In this document: piece by piece, positions 12,084-22,870 of the stretch
Layout: each line of letters starts with the position of its first letter
How positions within the stretch are numbered: the stretch's first letter is position 1
Assembly (NCBI RefSeq): GCF_000715075.1
Contig: NC_134084.1
Span: 103,086,411-103,150,410, forward strand
Direction: 5' to 3'
Source: Nicotiana tabacum
Taxonomy: Eukaryota > Streptophyta > Magnoliopsida > Solanales > Solanaceae
DNA: 64,000 nt
Position numbers and translations under genes: made by a program
The notes under the pieces: generated by a model
Databases searched by the model: none
Told to the model about the DNA's origin: nothing
Seen by the model: only the letters and a program-made list of their open reading frames with translations

Positions 12084-13065
12084 TACAGCACCGGTGTTAG
12101 TGTTGCCTTCCGGTTCAGAGATGTATACTATGTATTGTGATGCTTTACGCATTGGCTTAGGTTGTGTATTGATGCAGGAGGGGCGAGTTATCGCATATGC
12201 TTCACACCAGCTAAAGCCCCACGAGAAGAATTACCCCGTACATAGTTTGGAGTTGGTCGTGATAGTTCATGCTCTGAAGATCTGGAGGCATAATCTTTAT
12301 GAGGTATCCTGTGAGGTTTACACCGATCATCGCAGCTTGCAGCATTTGTTCAAGTAGAGGAATCTCAATTTGAGGCAGCGCAGGTGGCTTGAGCTACTAA
12401 AGGACTAAGATATTACCATCCTTTATCATCAAGGCAAGGAGAATGTGGTTGTGGATGCCTTGAACATAAAGGCTGAGAGTATGGGTAGTTTGGCATTCAT
12501 TTTTCAAGAGAGGAGAGGCCATTATCATTGGACATTTAGTCCTTGGCTAACAGACTTGTGAGGTTGGATATTTCAAAGCCTAGTCGAGTTTTTGCACGCA
12601 TCGTCACTCAATCTTTATTATTTGAATAGATCAAGGCTCGTCAGTTCGACGATCCGCACTTGTTGGTTCTCAGAGAGACGGTACAATGTGGTGGTGCCAA
12701 GGAGGTTGCTATCGGTGAGGATGGTGTTATGTGTCTCCAAGGCCATCTATGTGTTCCTTATGCTGATGGATTGACGGAGAAGATTCTAGAGGAGGCACAT
12801 AGTTCTCGGTATTCTATTCTTCCAGGTTCTACAAAGATGTATCGTTACCTGAGGTAGCATTATTGATGGTGGCGGATGAAGAAGGTTATAGTTGACTATG
12901 TAGAGAGGTGCTTAAATTGTCAGCATGTTAAGTATGAGCGCTAGAGGCCAGGTGGCTTACTTCAGCAGATGGTTATACCTGAGTGGAAATGGGAGCGCAT
13001 CACTATGGACTTTGTAGTTGGGTTTCCGCGGACTTGAGGAAGATTGATGCAGTTTGGGTCATTAT
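12084..13065 (+). pseudogene. Element A RNase H and integrase N-terminus
   Basis: The segment opens with [20 protein letters not shown] and contains [18 protein letters not shown] and [12 protein letters not shown], the diagnostic RNase H motifs of gypsy elements, then a stop at 12357. Further on it shows the HHCC integrase zinc-finger region (CLNCQHVKYE near 12910-12945) and the EWKWERITMDFVVGFPR linker. It breaks at 13065, where element D is inserted; the integrase catalytic core resumes at 31431. Confidence 0.88.
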
Positions 13066-13584
13066 TGTCATGACCCAAACCGATGGGCAACAGATGCCTG
13101 AGTCCTACCTGTCAAACACCCCTAAGCATGTGTCTAAGATATGAACCTAAGTAACATCTGCTGAATTACAAAAATAACATACAAGAAGGAAACCTGCCTT
13201 CAAGACATATGTACGTATATATGCAGGATACAATGGGCGAGTCGGCAAGGCTGCTATATACAACTACACATCCAATAACTGAAAGTCGGCAAGGCCACAT
13301 ACAACTCAACTAGACATACTGTCCACAGACATCTAATAGAAACATACCTGTACAAAGACAGGACTAAGCCACGTCATACCTATATACATATATATATTTA
13401 TATATATACAAACGTATCATACCAAAATCAAAAGCAACTCCAGATCAAATGGAGCACGCCAACTCTCGCTGATCAGGGATCCTAAGAAATGGGACCGTCA
13501 GCTTGCCTACCTGCACCTGTGGGAATGAAATGTAGGCCCCGTGAAATAGGGCGTCAGTACAAAAAATGTACTGAGTATGTAAGG
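13066..13584 (-). mobile_element. Terminal part of the 3' LTR of element D
   Basis: This 519-bp piece holds the TGTCATGACCC terminus and an AT-rich dinucleotide-like stretch near 13385-13410. It ends with TAAGG (13580-13584), the left copy of the element E target duplication. The sequence continues logically at 27492 after element E. Confidence 0.82.
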
Positions 13585-14726
13585 TGTCGTGCACCCCTTT
13601 TCCCCCCTCGCGGAGAGAGGTCCGGGTTTCGACATTTCACGGGGTGTGATAGCTCCTTTCCTTTTTGGGAATTGGGTATTTGAAGAGTCACCACCTAACG
13701 AGTTATAGTGCGTTAGGGAACCTAGAGTGATTAACTCTTGGGATTGGTTTGCGTTACCAGAGATTAGGATAAGGGCTCGAAGTAACCTCGAGGGGAAGGT
13801 GTTAGGCACCCCTCTTGGTCCACAACTGTGGGTCCCGATCGAACTTATATTCACAAATTAGTCCATATAAATAAACAGTTGAATCAAATAAGTTGCAAGT
13901 AAAGCACGTTGGGTAACTCAAGTAATAAGATAAAGATTTTGAATTAGTCGTAAAACAAAGGTTAAAAGGAATTTTGATAAAGGAGGAGTCCTAGGTTGGT
14001 TAGCCTATAGGATCACCCCACACAATGTCCGGTAAACACTCCTCAATGAGGGTCTACACGTGACATTAGCGTGTAGTCATCATATCCCATATCTACACTT
14101 CCCATCCCCTTAATGGTCATGCAAAGCGAGTGTTTGGTCATCGATCTCTATTGCGTGCTATTACTCGTCTCTTCTTAATGGTCCTGGAGGGATTTAGGAC
14201 CCCTACCTATAGGTGGTTCTAGACAGACCCCTAAGGTTTTAAAGGTGAAAATTCTAAGGCGACAGGCAAAACAGTTAGGACTTTTAGCACATAAAAGGAA
14301 GCAATTAGAGGCTCAAAATTTCCTCCTTAAACAAGGTATATAAACAACACGACTCAAACACAATTAAGGGCTTTTATTAAACAGCATCCTAAGGCAGGAT
14401 ATCTAGGTGAATATGCAGAATACAAGCAATTTGCTTTTATAAACTCATGAGTAATGACCTCAGTAGTTGCCTATTAGTTTCTTAAAACCTGTTAGGATCA
14501 GAAAAACATTAAGTTATAGAAACAGTTTTAGAATCGCAGTTTTGAAAACGCCCTACAAGTTTGCCTATACGCGGAATACTGATGATTGCATTGTATAGTA
14601 AGACATGGCAGATTTTAAAATAGACTTTTGAAAATCCTATGGGCATGATGTTTAATAACAGATTAAGGCTGTTTTAAAAGATTTGTTTCAGAAATACAAA
14701 CTTCTTAATAAAACCAATTCAGAAGT
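13585..14726 (-). mobile_element. 3' LTR of element E, only about 1.14 kb retained
   Basis: Positions 13585-14726 run collinear with 22871 to about 24019 of the 5' LTR, both starting at the GGAGAGAGGTCCGGGTTT region and ending at AAAACCAATTCAGAAGT. Beyond that point the two diverge completely: the 5' LTR continues for 3.4 kb more, while this copy passes into a tandem array. The upstream three quarters of the 3' LTR are therefore deleted or replaced. Confidence 0.8.
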
Positions 14727-15316
14727 AGACTCATGCAGATATGGAGTCAGGGATTAGACTTATGTAGGTATGGAGGCAAGGATTAGCCTCATGGAGTCAA
14801 GGATTAGACTCATGCAAATATGGAGTCAGGTATTAGACTCATGCAAACATGGAGTCAGGGATTAGACTCATGCAAATATAGGGAGGCAAGTATTAGCCTC
14901 ATGCAATGTGGAGGCAAGTATTAGCCTCAGGGAGTTAAGGATTAGACCCATGCAAATATAGAAGTAAGTATTAGCGTCATGCAAGGATGGAGGCAAGGAT
15001 TAGCCTCATGGGGTCAAGGATTAGATTCATGTAAACATGGAGTCAGGGATTAGACTCATGCAGATATGGAGTCAGGGATTAGACTCATGCAAACATGGAG
15101 TCAGGGATTAGACTCATGAAAATATAGGGAGGCAAGGATTAGCCTCATGCAATGTGGAGGCAAGGATTATCCTCAGGGAGTCAAGGATTATTCTCATGCA
15201 AATATGGAGGCAAGTATTAGCCTCATGCAAGTAGGGAGGCATGGATTAGCCTCATGCAAGTAGGGAGGGAGGGATTAGCCTCATGCAGGTATGGAGGCAA
15301 GGATTAGCCTCATGCA
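14727..15316. repeat. About 21-unit hairpin-forming tandem array in element E
   Basis: Units of about 25-34 bp follow the pattern ATG-GAG(T/G)C-8 nt-G(A/C)CTC-ATGCAA. Two main unit types alternate irregularly: GAGTC...GACTC and GAGGC...GCCTC. I count 14 of 21 complete units with fully complementary 5-nt arms (6 of the first type, 8 of the second) and none combining an arm of one type with that of the other. The central tract AGGGATTA or AAGGATTA is well conserved. The array lies between the pol remnant and the 3' LTR, where Tat/Ogre elements often carry tandem repeats. Confidence 0.9.
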
Positions 15317-15705
15317 GTGAGCAAGCAGTAAGTAAGAGTAGCATATGTCTTAGCTGAAGATATATATTTGGTGTCTGATGGCTTGATTGATAGTAATCGT
15401 GCTACGTGCATATATCCGCGGATGTTATCATTATGTCAGACGTGCATGTGTTCAAAGAAAAATTGTAAGTTCTGTGAGGGGAGGTTAGTTCGTGCTTCTG
15501 TCGGCTGGATTTGCCCTGCTCCGTTCTAAAAGCCCATTTGAGTCCCTTAGGTAGCACCTGACTGTTATGGAAATAGAACATTGCAAAAAATATGCAATTA
15601 TTGATAAAAAAATAGAGTTGTTTTGGAAACGTATTGATATATCAAGTGATTCTGATGAACTAGTGATTGTAACATGTCTCAAAGGTATTGCAGCTATCTC
15701 ACATT

Positions 15706-15916
15706 GGAATTTTGAGGGTCCTCCTCAAGATTCTGCCCCAGTTTGGTAGATGATCTTAAACTGTTTGCGGGTGACGGAACCTGTTGAACCTTCTCCAGAA
15801 TTTTGAGAAACCTTCTCAAAATCTGCCCCAATTCTCAACTGATTATTGACTTCCTGGCATGCGATGGCGTTGGCCAGACTTGCTCCGGAATTTTGAGGAC
15901 CCTCCTCAAAATTCCG
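15706..15916. repeat. Three hairpins of GGAATTTTGAGG-type downstream of element E pol
   Basis: Three imperfect or perfect inverted repeats occur at about 15706-15734, 15797-15827 and 15885-15916. Each is followed by GCCCCA(G/A)TT. The third is perfect: GGAATTTTGAGGA, a 3-nt loop, TCCTCAAAATTCC. The second uses GAGAA/TTCTC where the third uses GAGGA/TCCTC, so pairing is kept. On the minus strand each reads with AACTGGGGC ahead of the stem. They may be RNA structures or decoy purine tracts; function unknown. Confidence 0.8.
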
Positions 15917-16139
15917 CCCCAGTTTTTGATCTTGGGGGGAAATGAAAGTTTTATTATAATATGACTGAACCCATAAGGCTGCCTACGTAACCCTTCTTAA
16001 ACGGGAATCAAGTCAAGCGTAGTTCATTTACATCAAATGAGGAATTGTAAAGTATCTAAGCATAGTATCTCTTGACTGTGTCTGAATTGATTGGTTTTGG
16101 CCAGATTTCTCCATCCATTTCTCCAAGTATGAATGCTCC

Positions 16140-16760
16140 TCATGTTATCACCCTATGGACCATGTACAGACCTTGCCAGTTGGGTGAGAATTTCCTTTTG
16201 GCTTCATCTTGATGTGGGAAGATTTTCTTCAATACCAGCTGCCCTGGTGCGAACTGTCTTGATACTCTGACCTTCCCGTCCTTCTTCGGAACTGGCACAA
16301 TATTAGCTAACCAGGTTGGATATTCAACTACCCTGAAAACCTTGGCTTTGAACTGCTTAGTAACTTTCTCCTTGATTTTCAGGCTCATGTCTGGCTTGAA
16401 CTTTCTGAGCTTCTGTTTTACTAGCGGACACATGGGATTAATGGGCAACTTGTGAGCCACTATGGAAGTGCTCAAACCAGTCATGTCATCATATGACCAT
16501 GCGAAAATGTCCTCATATTCTTTTAGGAAATGGATGTACTCTTCCTTCTCTGTTGGTGACAAGTGAATGCTGATGCGGGTCTCCATGACGGTCTCGGCGT
16601 CTCTCAAATTTATTGCTTCGGTCTCATCCAAATTGGACTTAGGCTTATTCTCAAAATTTTCAACCTCCCTGACAATTTCCTCGGGTATCTCATCTTCTTC
16701 ATCTGAATCACTATCCTCATGTTGCGTTGCCTCATTACATGTCACAGTCACTTGGTTCAT
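16140..16760 (-). pseudogene. Element E pol remnant: RT start fused in frame to the pol C-terminus
   Basis: This 206-aa frame begins in the acidic linker before RT and reads EYEDIFAWSYDDMTGL, HKLPINPMCPLVKQKLRKF and YPTWLANIVPVPKKDGKVR, which is the N-terminus of Tat-type RT. At about 16255-16270 it switches, without loss of frame, to FAPGQLVLKKIFPHQDEAK and FSPNWQGLYMVHRVI, which belongs at the end of integrase. The RT active site, RNase H and the integrase core are missing. The open frame may simply be chance after deletion, or could still make a protein. The region downstream (to about 15960) is non-coding 3' sequence. Confidence 0.85.
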
Positions 16761-17719
16761 CAGAAAAATAATAATAACGTTGTGGAAAGAAAAAAATGTA
16801 AGGATAGTAGTGAATAATAAATAGCAAATGCATTTGATTAAAACTTGAGAAATTGTTCAGATAAAATGGGGCTCAATGAATCGAGCATTTATTTTGAAAC
16901 AAGTAAAGATTAAAATGAAACTATAGGAAATTTTAAGTGCTTAAAATGGCTATAGAAGTAAATCCTGCCAAGCTACCCAAGGACTCGGCAAGCTCGGGAT
17001 GGTGTGGCAGTCCAGTTTCTGAGAACAGCTCCCCTCGCCACAGTCTGAATGGGGAGGCCTTCTTCCTCTTCCTCCTCAATTATGGCACTACAGTCCATGT
17101 CATCATCCTCCAAGAACAAATTCTTCAACCCAGCAAGTGCTTCTTCCTCTACAGTTCCCCATATTGTGTCAGCCTGATGAAAAGCCTGTTCCAAACATGG
17201 CACCTGTTTCTCAAGAGGGTAATATAGTCCATGCTATGGAGGCGGACAATCATTGTACTCTTGCCAAGTATATTGGTATCCAATGGTACCATGCTTTTTC
17301 AGTTGTATTGGTTTGGTGATACCTTGGAGGTTCTTTCCCAGCCCTTTGCCGGGTTCATATCCGGGCCATGCTAGTATGTTTTCTATTTTGTTACTCCACC
17401 ACTTATCCTTCTCGACGGCATTGACTCGTTCGATGTGATGATAGGTTTCCCCTCATAGCCTTATTCTATGTCCAATGACCGGGATGGTTTGACTAATGTA
17501 GATGGGGTTACTCCCATCTCCATGAATGATTACCTCCTAGCGGTTCCATTCAAACTTCACGGCTTGATGTAGTGTGGAAGGCATGGCTCCAGCAGCATGG
17601 ATCCATGGTCAGCCCAATAGAAGATTATATAAGGCTGGTATGTTAAGCACTTGGAATTCAACGTCCAATAAAGTTGGCCCCATCTACAAGCAAAGGTTGA
17701 TTTCTCCGATCGTGGCCCT
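16761..17719 (-). pseudogene. Element E protease-RT linker, degenerate
   Basis: Minus-strand frames in this stretch give acidic, low-complexity protein, for example 17203-16973 with LFLEDDDMDCSAIIEEEEEE. They are interrupted by stops between 17230 and 17720. This fits the linker between protease and RT in Tat-type pol polyproteins. No catalytic motif is visible. Confidence 0.6.
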
Positions 17720-18031
17720 CTAGGACCCATCGAAAGCCTTCACATTCATGCTTCCTTCCCGTATTTCATGAAAACCTTTGTCCAACCTTTTCAGAGTGTC
17801 CAACGGACAAATGTTGAGGCTTGAAACCCCATCAACCAACACCCTGGCAATGAACTTGTTTTCACATTGCACTATGATATGCAATGCTCTATTATGATTC
17901 AACCCTTCAGGCGGTAACTCATCTTCGTGGAAGATAATCTTATGGATCTCCAGCACTTGACCGTTCATGTTGGCCATTTCTCCCCCAGTGATGTTATTGG
18001 GTACATAAGTCTCGCTTAGTACTTTTATCAA
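17720..18031 (-). pseudogene. Element E aspartic protease
   Basis: The minus-strand frame contains ENKFIARVLVDGVSSLNICP. In Tat/Ogre elements the retropepsin motif is VDxGSSxNI; here the Gly of D-S/T-G is altered (VDGVSS). The frame then reads TLKRLDKGFHEIREGSMNVKAFDGS and stops at 17720. Upstream it follows gag after a stop near 18050. Confidence 0.75.
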
Positions 18032-18055
18032 AGCGTTCTTGTGTGCTTCTAAATT

Positions 18056-20372
18056 CTACAATAGTGACAGGACAGGTATCTGAGCAGGGACTTTGTTCAG
18101 ATGGTCAACAACAGAATACTCCTTTGCTTGTACTTTCCTCCATAGGTCATCTGGCCCGGTCTCAATGATAGGTTGCCTAGTAGTGGCCTCCTTACTTGAA
18201 CCTCCCAGGTGTTCAGGTGTATAGACTCTTCCGGTTCTAGTCATCCCTTGTGCAGCGTCAAATTCCTCTATCTTAGTGTTCCCTTTTTGTCGAGCCTCGA
18301 CAACATAATACCAGGGTATTGCTTTTGAGTTGAATGGGGGTGTGGTTGATACCGTCACAGTGAAAGGTATAGCCACCTCTACTTCAAATGGAGCGAAGGT
18401 GGCTGTGGGCAGAGCCACTTTTACTTCAAATGGAACTGATGCCTTTACCTCAACATCAATAGGTGCATGAGTTTGAACCACAACATGAGTAAGTGTGACT
18501 GTAACCTTAAAGTCATCGCCTTCTCGAATAATCCCGATTGACCCCTCAGGGTCCCATTCCTCATTGGTTTCTATAACATGTACACCATCACCTCTGTGAT
18601 CAGGGAGGGGATTGTTACGGACATTAGGTGTGGCTTCCTTTGCTTGTATGACCTTGTTGTCAATGAGCATCTGGATCTTATCCTTCAATGTTCGGCACTC
18701 AGCAGTGGTGTGCCTTTTCATACCAGAATGGTACGCACAGGTTTTGCTCGGATTGACCCATTGGGATGGATTTTCTAATGCCACAGCAGGAACATTAGTG
18801 ACGTAACTTGCGGCTTTTAACCTTTCATACAGTTGGTCGATGGGCTCAGGAATGGAGGTGTACTGTCTGGGTGGCTTGCAGTCGAAATTAGGTCTTGGTA
18901 TAGGATAGTTTTGGCGAGCTGGTGGTGATTGGAAGTGGGATGGTTGAGAGTTATAGGTGTGATGGACAGTGGCTAGCTGGGAATATCTAAAAGATGAGGA
19001 CTGATATGTAGGCGGTGATGCTTGGTATGTGGGAGGAGGGGTTTGATATGTAAGTGGAGATTTTGGGCCCTGAGCCACCATTACTGCCCCAACATCTCTC
19101 TTCTTCGATATGCCACCTGATTGTAGTGCCTTATTTGTGTCCTACAGTGCCTCAAAATTTGTTACCATCCCGTTCTTGATTCCTTCCTCGATCATTTCCC
19201 CAAGCTTGATGATATCAGAGAATTTGTGATTTTCGATGACCATCAGTCTCTCATAATATTATGGATCATGTGCCCTGACAAAGAATTTATTCATCTATTC
19301 TTCATATAAAGAGGGCCTGACCTTGGCCGCTTCCGACCTCCAGCGAGTAGCGTACTCACGGAATGCCTCAGTAGGTTTCCTCTTAATATTCTGAATGTAG
19401 AAGACATCCGATGCATTCTCTGTGTTAAACCTGAATCGGTCCATGAACAAGCTTGTCACAATAGGTCCTTAGATGAACCCTGGGATCACATGTACCATCG
19501 AACATCTCAAACTTGGGAGGTTTGTACCCCTATGGTAGTTCGACATCCGGATGTATGCACAGATCTTCATAGTTTAAACCTTTTATCCTTCTATCGCCTT
19601 CAACACTTTGAACTTGGCTCGTCAACTTCTTAAGTTCTTCAGCTATGTTCTTAATGAGCAGGTCCTTCTCGGAGGATTCCGGTGCATAGGAGATTAGTTG
19701 GATAGAATGGGGTATAGTTTCCACGTATATAGGATTGCTTTGATGGGTGCCAGGAACTTGGGTATAGTGATGGTCATTGGTGGAGTTTTGTGGATCAGGA
19801 ATGAGTGGTGGTGTATTTTGGGGAGTGTGGTAAGTGGTGGTTGGTGGGTACTGAATTGATTGATGATGATGTTGTGGTGGAGTTGGTATTGGGGTGGAGT
19901 TACGTATTGATTTGGTGCGGGAGGATTTTGTGGCTATTGGTTTTGTGTGTTCTGAGAAGGAGTTGGGTTCTTTGCGTTTTGTTGGTGGACATCGGGGACA
20001 TTGAGGGTAAGTGACAGGTTTGCTAAGTTACGGATCTTCTCAAGTTCTCCTTGTTGTTCTAGTATCTTTTGTTCCAGTCTCAAAACCAGATCATTTGGGG
20101 CTGGAGTACTACGACCATCTGAAGTCTCTACGTTCTCAACATTTTCCTTTCGGATTCCACTTAAGTCGTCCATCTTTGTCTTTCCTTTTCCTTTTGTGTT
20201 GCTTGGAGGAGGAGGAGGTAGAGGGCCTCTAGATCTGGTATGATATGCTGATGAGGTCAGTATGAGTGAGAACCAACCTAAGGGGATGGGAATAACAATA
20301 AAAATAAGCAAAAACAAAAAAAGGTAACAAGTCAGTGAGGATTCTAAAATGCTTGCAGTATTTAAATACATA
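18056..20372 (-). pseudogene. Element E gag
   Basis: Minus-strand frames in order: a proline-rich and coiled-coil-like N-terminus (about 20372-19934, with RSRGPLPPPPPS and VLRLEQKILEQQGELEK), a broken capsid core (about 19725-19082), and a 341-codon open frame (19081-18056). The last includes the zinc-knuckle-like sequence CAYHSGMKRHTTAECRTLKD near 18740-18690. Capsid-like residues such as MNKFFVRAHDPYYERLMVIE are readable around 19300-19220, with stops in between. The role would be the virus-like particle shell. Confidence 0.78.
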
Positions 20373-20749
20373 TTGCGAAATGTAAACTCGCGTCCTAATT
20401 TGGGAGCCTTGTTGTGCCCGTGGTAGGCCTAGCAACAAATAAATTTGGAGAACTTCACATGCCAATAAATGTTCATTTCATAATACAAAATAGACGAATC
20501 CCAAAACGACACTAAGATAATAATAAAATAAGTCACTACTGGCACTTGACCTTATTACATTTAGGAAAAGCAAGTAAACCTAATCTATTTGGTCCCAGAA
20601 GGACCTTCCCCAGATTCGATCTTCCAGACTCCATCATACAGATCCCCCAGCTCGTGCAGTCCTAGCAGCAAGTAGGCTCTGGCTAGATGTCCTCCCTCAG
20701 CTCCTTCAGCGTTCTGGCAATTTTCAATCCTCTTTATGACTTTGCTCTC

Positions 20750-22153
20750 CAGCTCCACTATTCATCGCTCCAGATATTCCAGTTTCTTATTAGAAGTGAT
20801 TGCCATCTCTTTCCACTCCTCGATCAGCCTCACATTCCTCTCATGTATTTCCCTATGCTCATTCTTAGAGTCGTGGACCCTCTTGCACAGCCTGTTGTAC
20901 TTGACTTGATCTTTAGCTTTCTCATCTATGATTTTGTTCCCTTGACTAGTCCCTGGTGTCACCATTCCTTCAGATTGTCCTCCAACCATGCCGGGTAGAG
21001 AAGCTCGCACCCTGTATGGTACCTGTATGGCTTAACAGTGCTTTTCTCCACAATGATTTTGTAGTGCCACATATGTTGAGCTTGGCACTTGTAAGGGACA
21101 TCGTCATCTTGAAGGTCTGCCCTGAAATGACTCATTTTGACAACCCTTGGTACAACCTGTTTTCTGCCTTCTTGCCTCATAACTCGCATAGGGACATATG
21201 GATATATCACTCTCAATCCGATCAACACCAAGTGTGGAGCATCCCTGGACTTAATAATAAACTCGTCTGTTGGGAACCATTCAACCATCCACTGCACCTG
21301 TTCCTCAGTCAGATTGTCGAAGAACTCTACCCATTCTCTGGCGCTTTTCGGCTGAGCAAATTTGTCTGGAATATAGGTCATCTGCTTAGGGTGATGGAAG
21401 GCAATGTGGTCGTTCCAAGCTCTTCACGGAAATTTTTGACGATAGTGACCCTTTTGAAGATGCTCCAGCAACCATAACTGCAGCAGCAAATTACAACCCT
21501 CGAAATGTTTTACCCCTCTTTGACAGCGCTCCAAGGCCTTGTAGATGTCGACTATGATCATGGGGACTATGGTATATGTCTATCCATTAATCCCTTTCAT
21601 CAGAGTCTTAGCGACCATGGCCAACCTAGTGTGGATTCTTCCCTTTTTCATTGGGAACACTATCAGGCCTAGAAAGCACACAATGAATATAAACACTCTG
21701 CGGTGGATGTGACCTAGATAAGTGAGGGGGATCTCATCATGGTAAGTGCGAAAAGACTTTCTATGGCCATACCTCTCGTACAGATATTCGAAAGGTATGT
21801 AGGAATCCTTCAAGCACACTAGGTCGACATTCTTTTTCAGCCCTATCATCTTCAAAAGTCCCCTGCCCATATGGTTTTCTGGTACCAAAAGCCCAGGACT
21901 GTCCCAAGTCAATCCCACAAGTCCTCCTATTTCCTCTAGAAATGGTGTCATCTTTATGTCACCGAAACGGAACACAGCTCTTTCGCTATCCCAGAATAAA
22001 GTGGCGACATCGATCAATTTGTTGTTTGGTTCAATATCTAGCAAGGAGGGCAGGTTACCCAGGTACATTTTCATATGTTTCTTGTCACTTAAGGGAAGAT
22101 GAGCAGTGGTGGGATGTTGCTAACCATATCGAATCTAGGGACCTCGTGCCTCA
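20750..22153 (-). pseudogene. Element E extra ORF upstream of gag (DUF7745-like)
   Basis: Starting from an ATG at 22153 there is a short frame that stops near 22088. Longer frames follow at 22074-21580 (IEPNNKLIDVATLFWDSERAVF, FLEEIGGLVGLTWDSPGL) and 21381-20959 (EFFDNLTEEQVQWMVEWFP), then a charged, coiled-coil-like tail (21010-20762). This matches the extra ORF that many Tat/Ogre elements carry before gag, annotated in plant genomes as DUF7745 or a mobile-domain-like protein. Its function is not established. Stops and shifts make this copy non-functional. Confidence 0.72.
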
Positions 22154-22849
22154 TTTTCTGCAAAACAAAAGGGTTAGGACCTTACCCCCACCGGACTTGA
22201 CTATTTATATATTCATAATCAACATATCAACATTTAGTTCTCCAAGTTAATGCACAAAACGTGATTGTGTCCGTTGGGATTATGGAAAATTCGATGGACT
22301 TTAGATAAGGCTTATCTTAAGGGATCATTATGTGGACAACATAACTGATCCGACTAGGTTTGACCATGATGCATGCACAATTTTAACCAGAGTAAGGTTT
22401 CCATGGAGTTTAGACTGGTACCCTCAAGCGGACAACTCGAGGGGGAAGGCACGGAACCATCGACTGCACCGCTGATCGACTGGTTTTACCGCAAATAAGC
22501 CTTTCCAAATTTTAGGGTAGTAAATAGGAAGAGCGCAACCACTCATTAAAGCGTTGCTATAGGATTTGATATGCACAAGTGGAATATGATGCGAAGCATG
22601 ATTAATGCAGCAATTAATAACATGTAGTCAAGTATTTGCACGTAGGAAAAATAAATACAGCATTTAAATAATTGAAAGACAGTTACAGGAAAAAGAAAAC
22701 AAAGAAACAAGTCAGTTTCAGGGATAAAGAACAATAAATGCTTAAAAACGGGCAACTAAATTCAAATAAGGGAGAAGGGGTACGGGATAAAGCATGCTTG
22801 GACTAACTTGTAAAAAGATAAGTTTGTTATGGTAAGAGCCTAAAAGATA

Positions 22850-22867
22850 TCCCCAGCAGAGTCGCCA
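22850..22867 (-). other. Primer-binding site of element E
   Basis: On the minus strand TGGCGACTCTGCTGGGGA lies three bases after the 5' LTR end. This sequence is the usual PBS of Tat/Ogre-type elements, generally attributed to a tRNA-Arg primer (from memory, not checked here). Confidence 0.82.
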
Positions 22868-22870
22868 TGC

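Noticed and set aside
14727..15316. Short interspersed palindromes resembling a CRISPR or an integron array
   Set aside because: Spacers are not unique and the array sits inside a plant retroelement; no related genes.
15485..15749. Small host gene suggested by frames at 15485-15749
   Set aside because: The region is the 3' non-coding part of element E, with hairpins and no domain; the frames are short and overlap on both strands.
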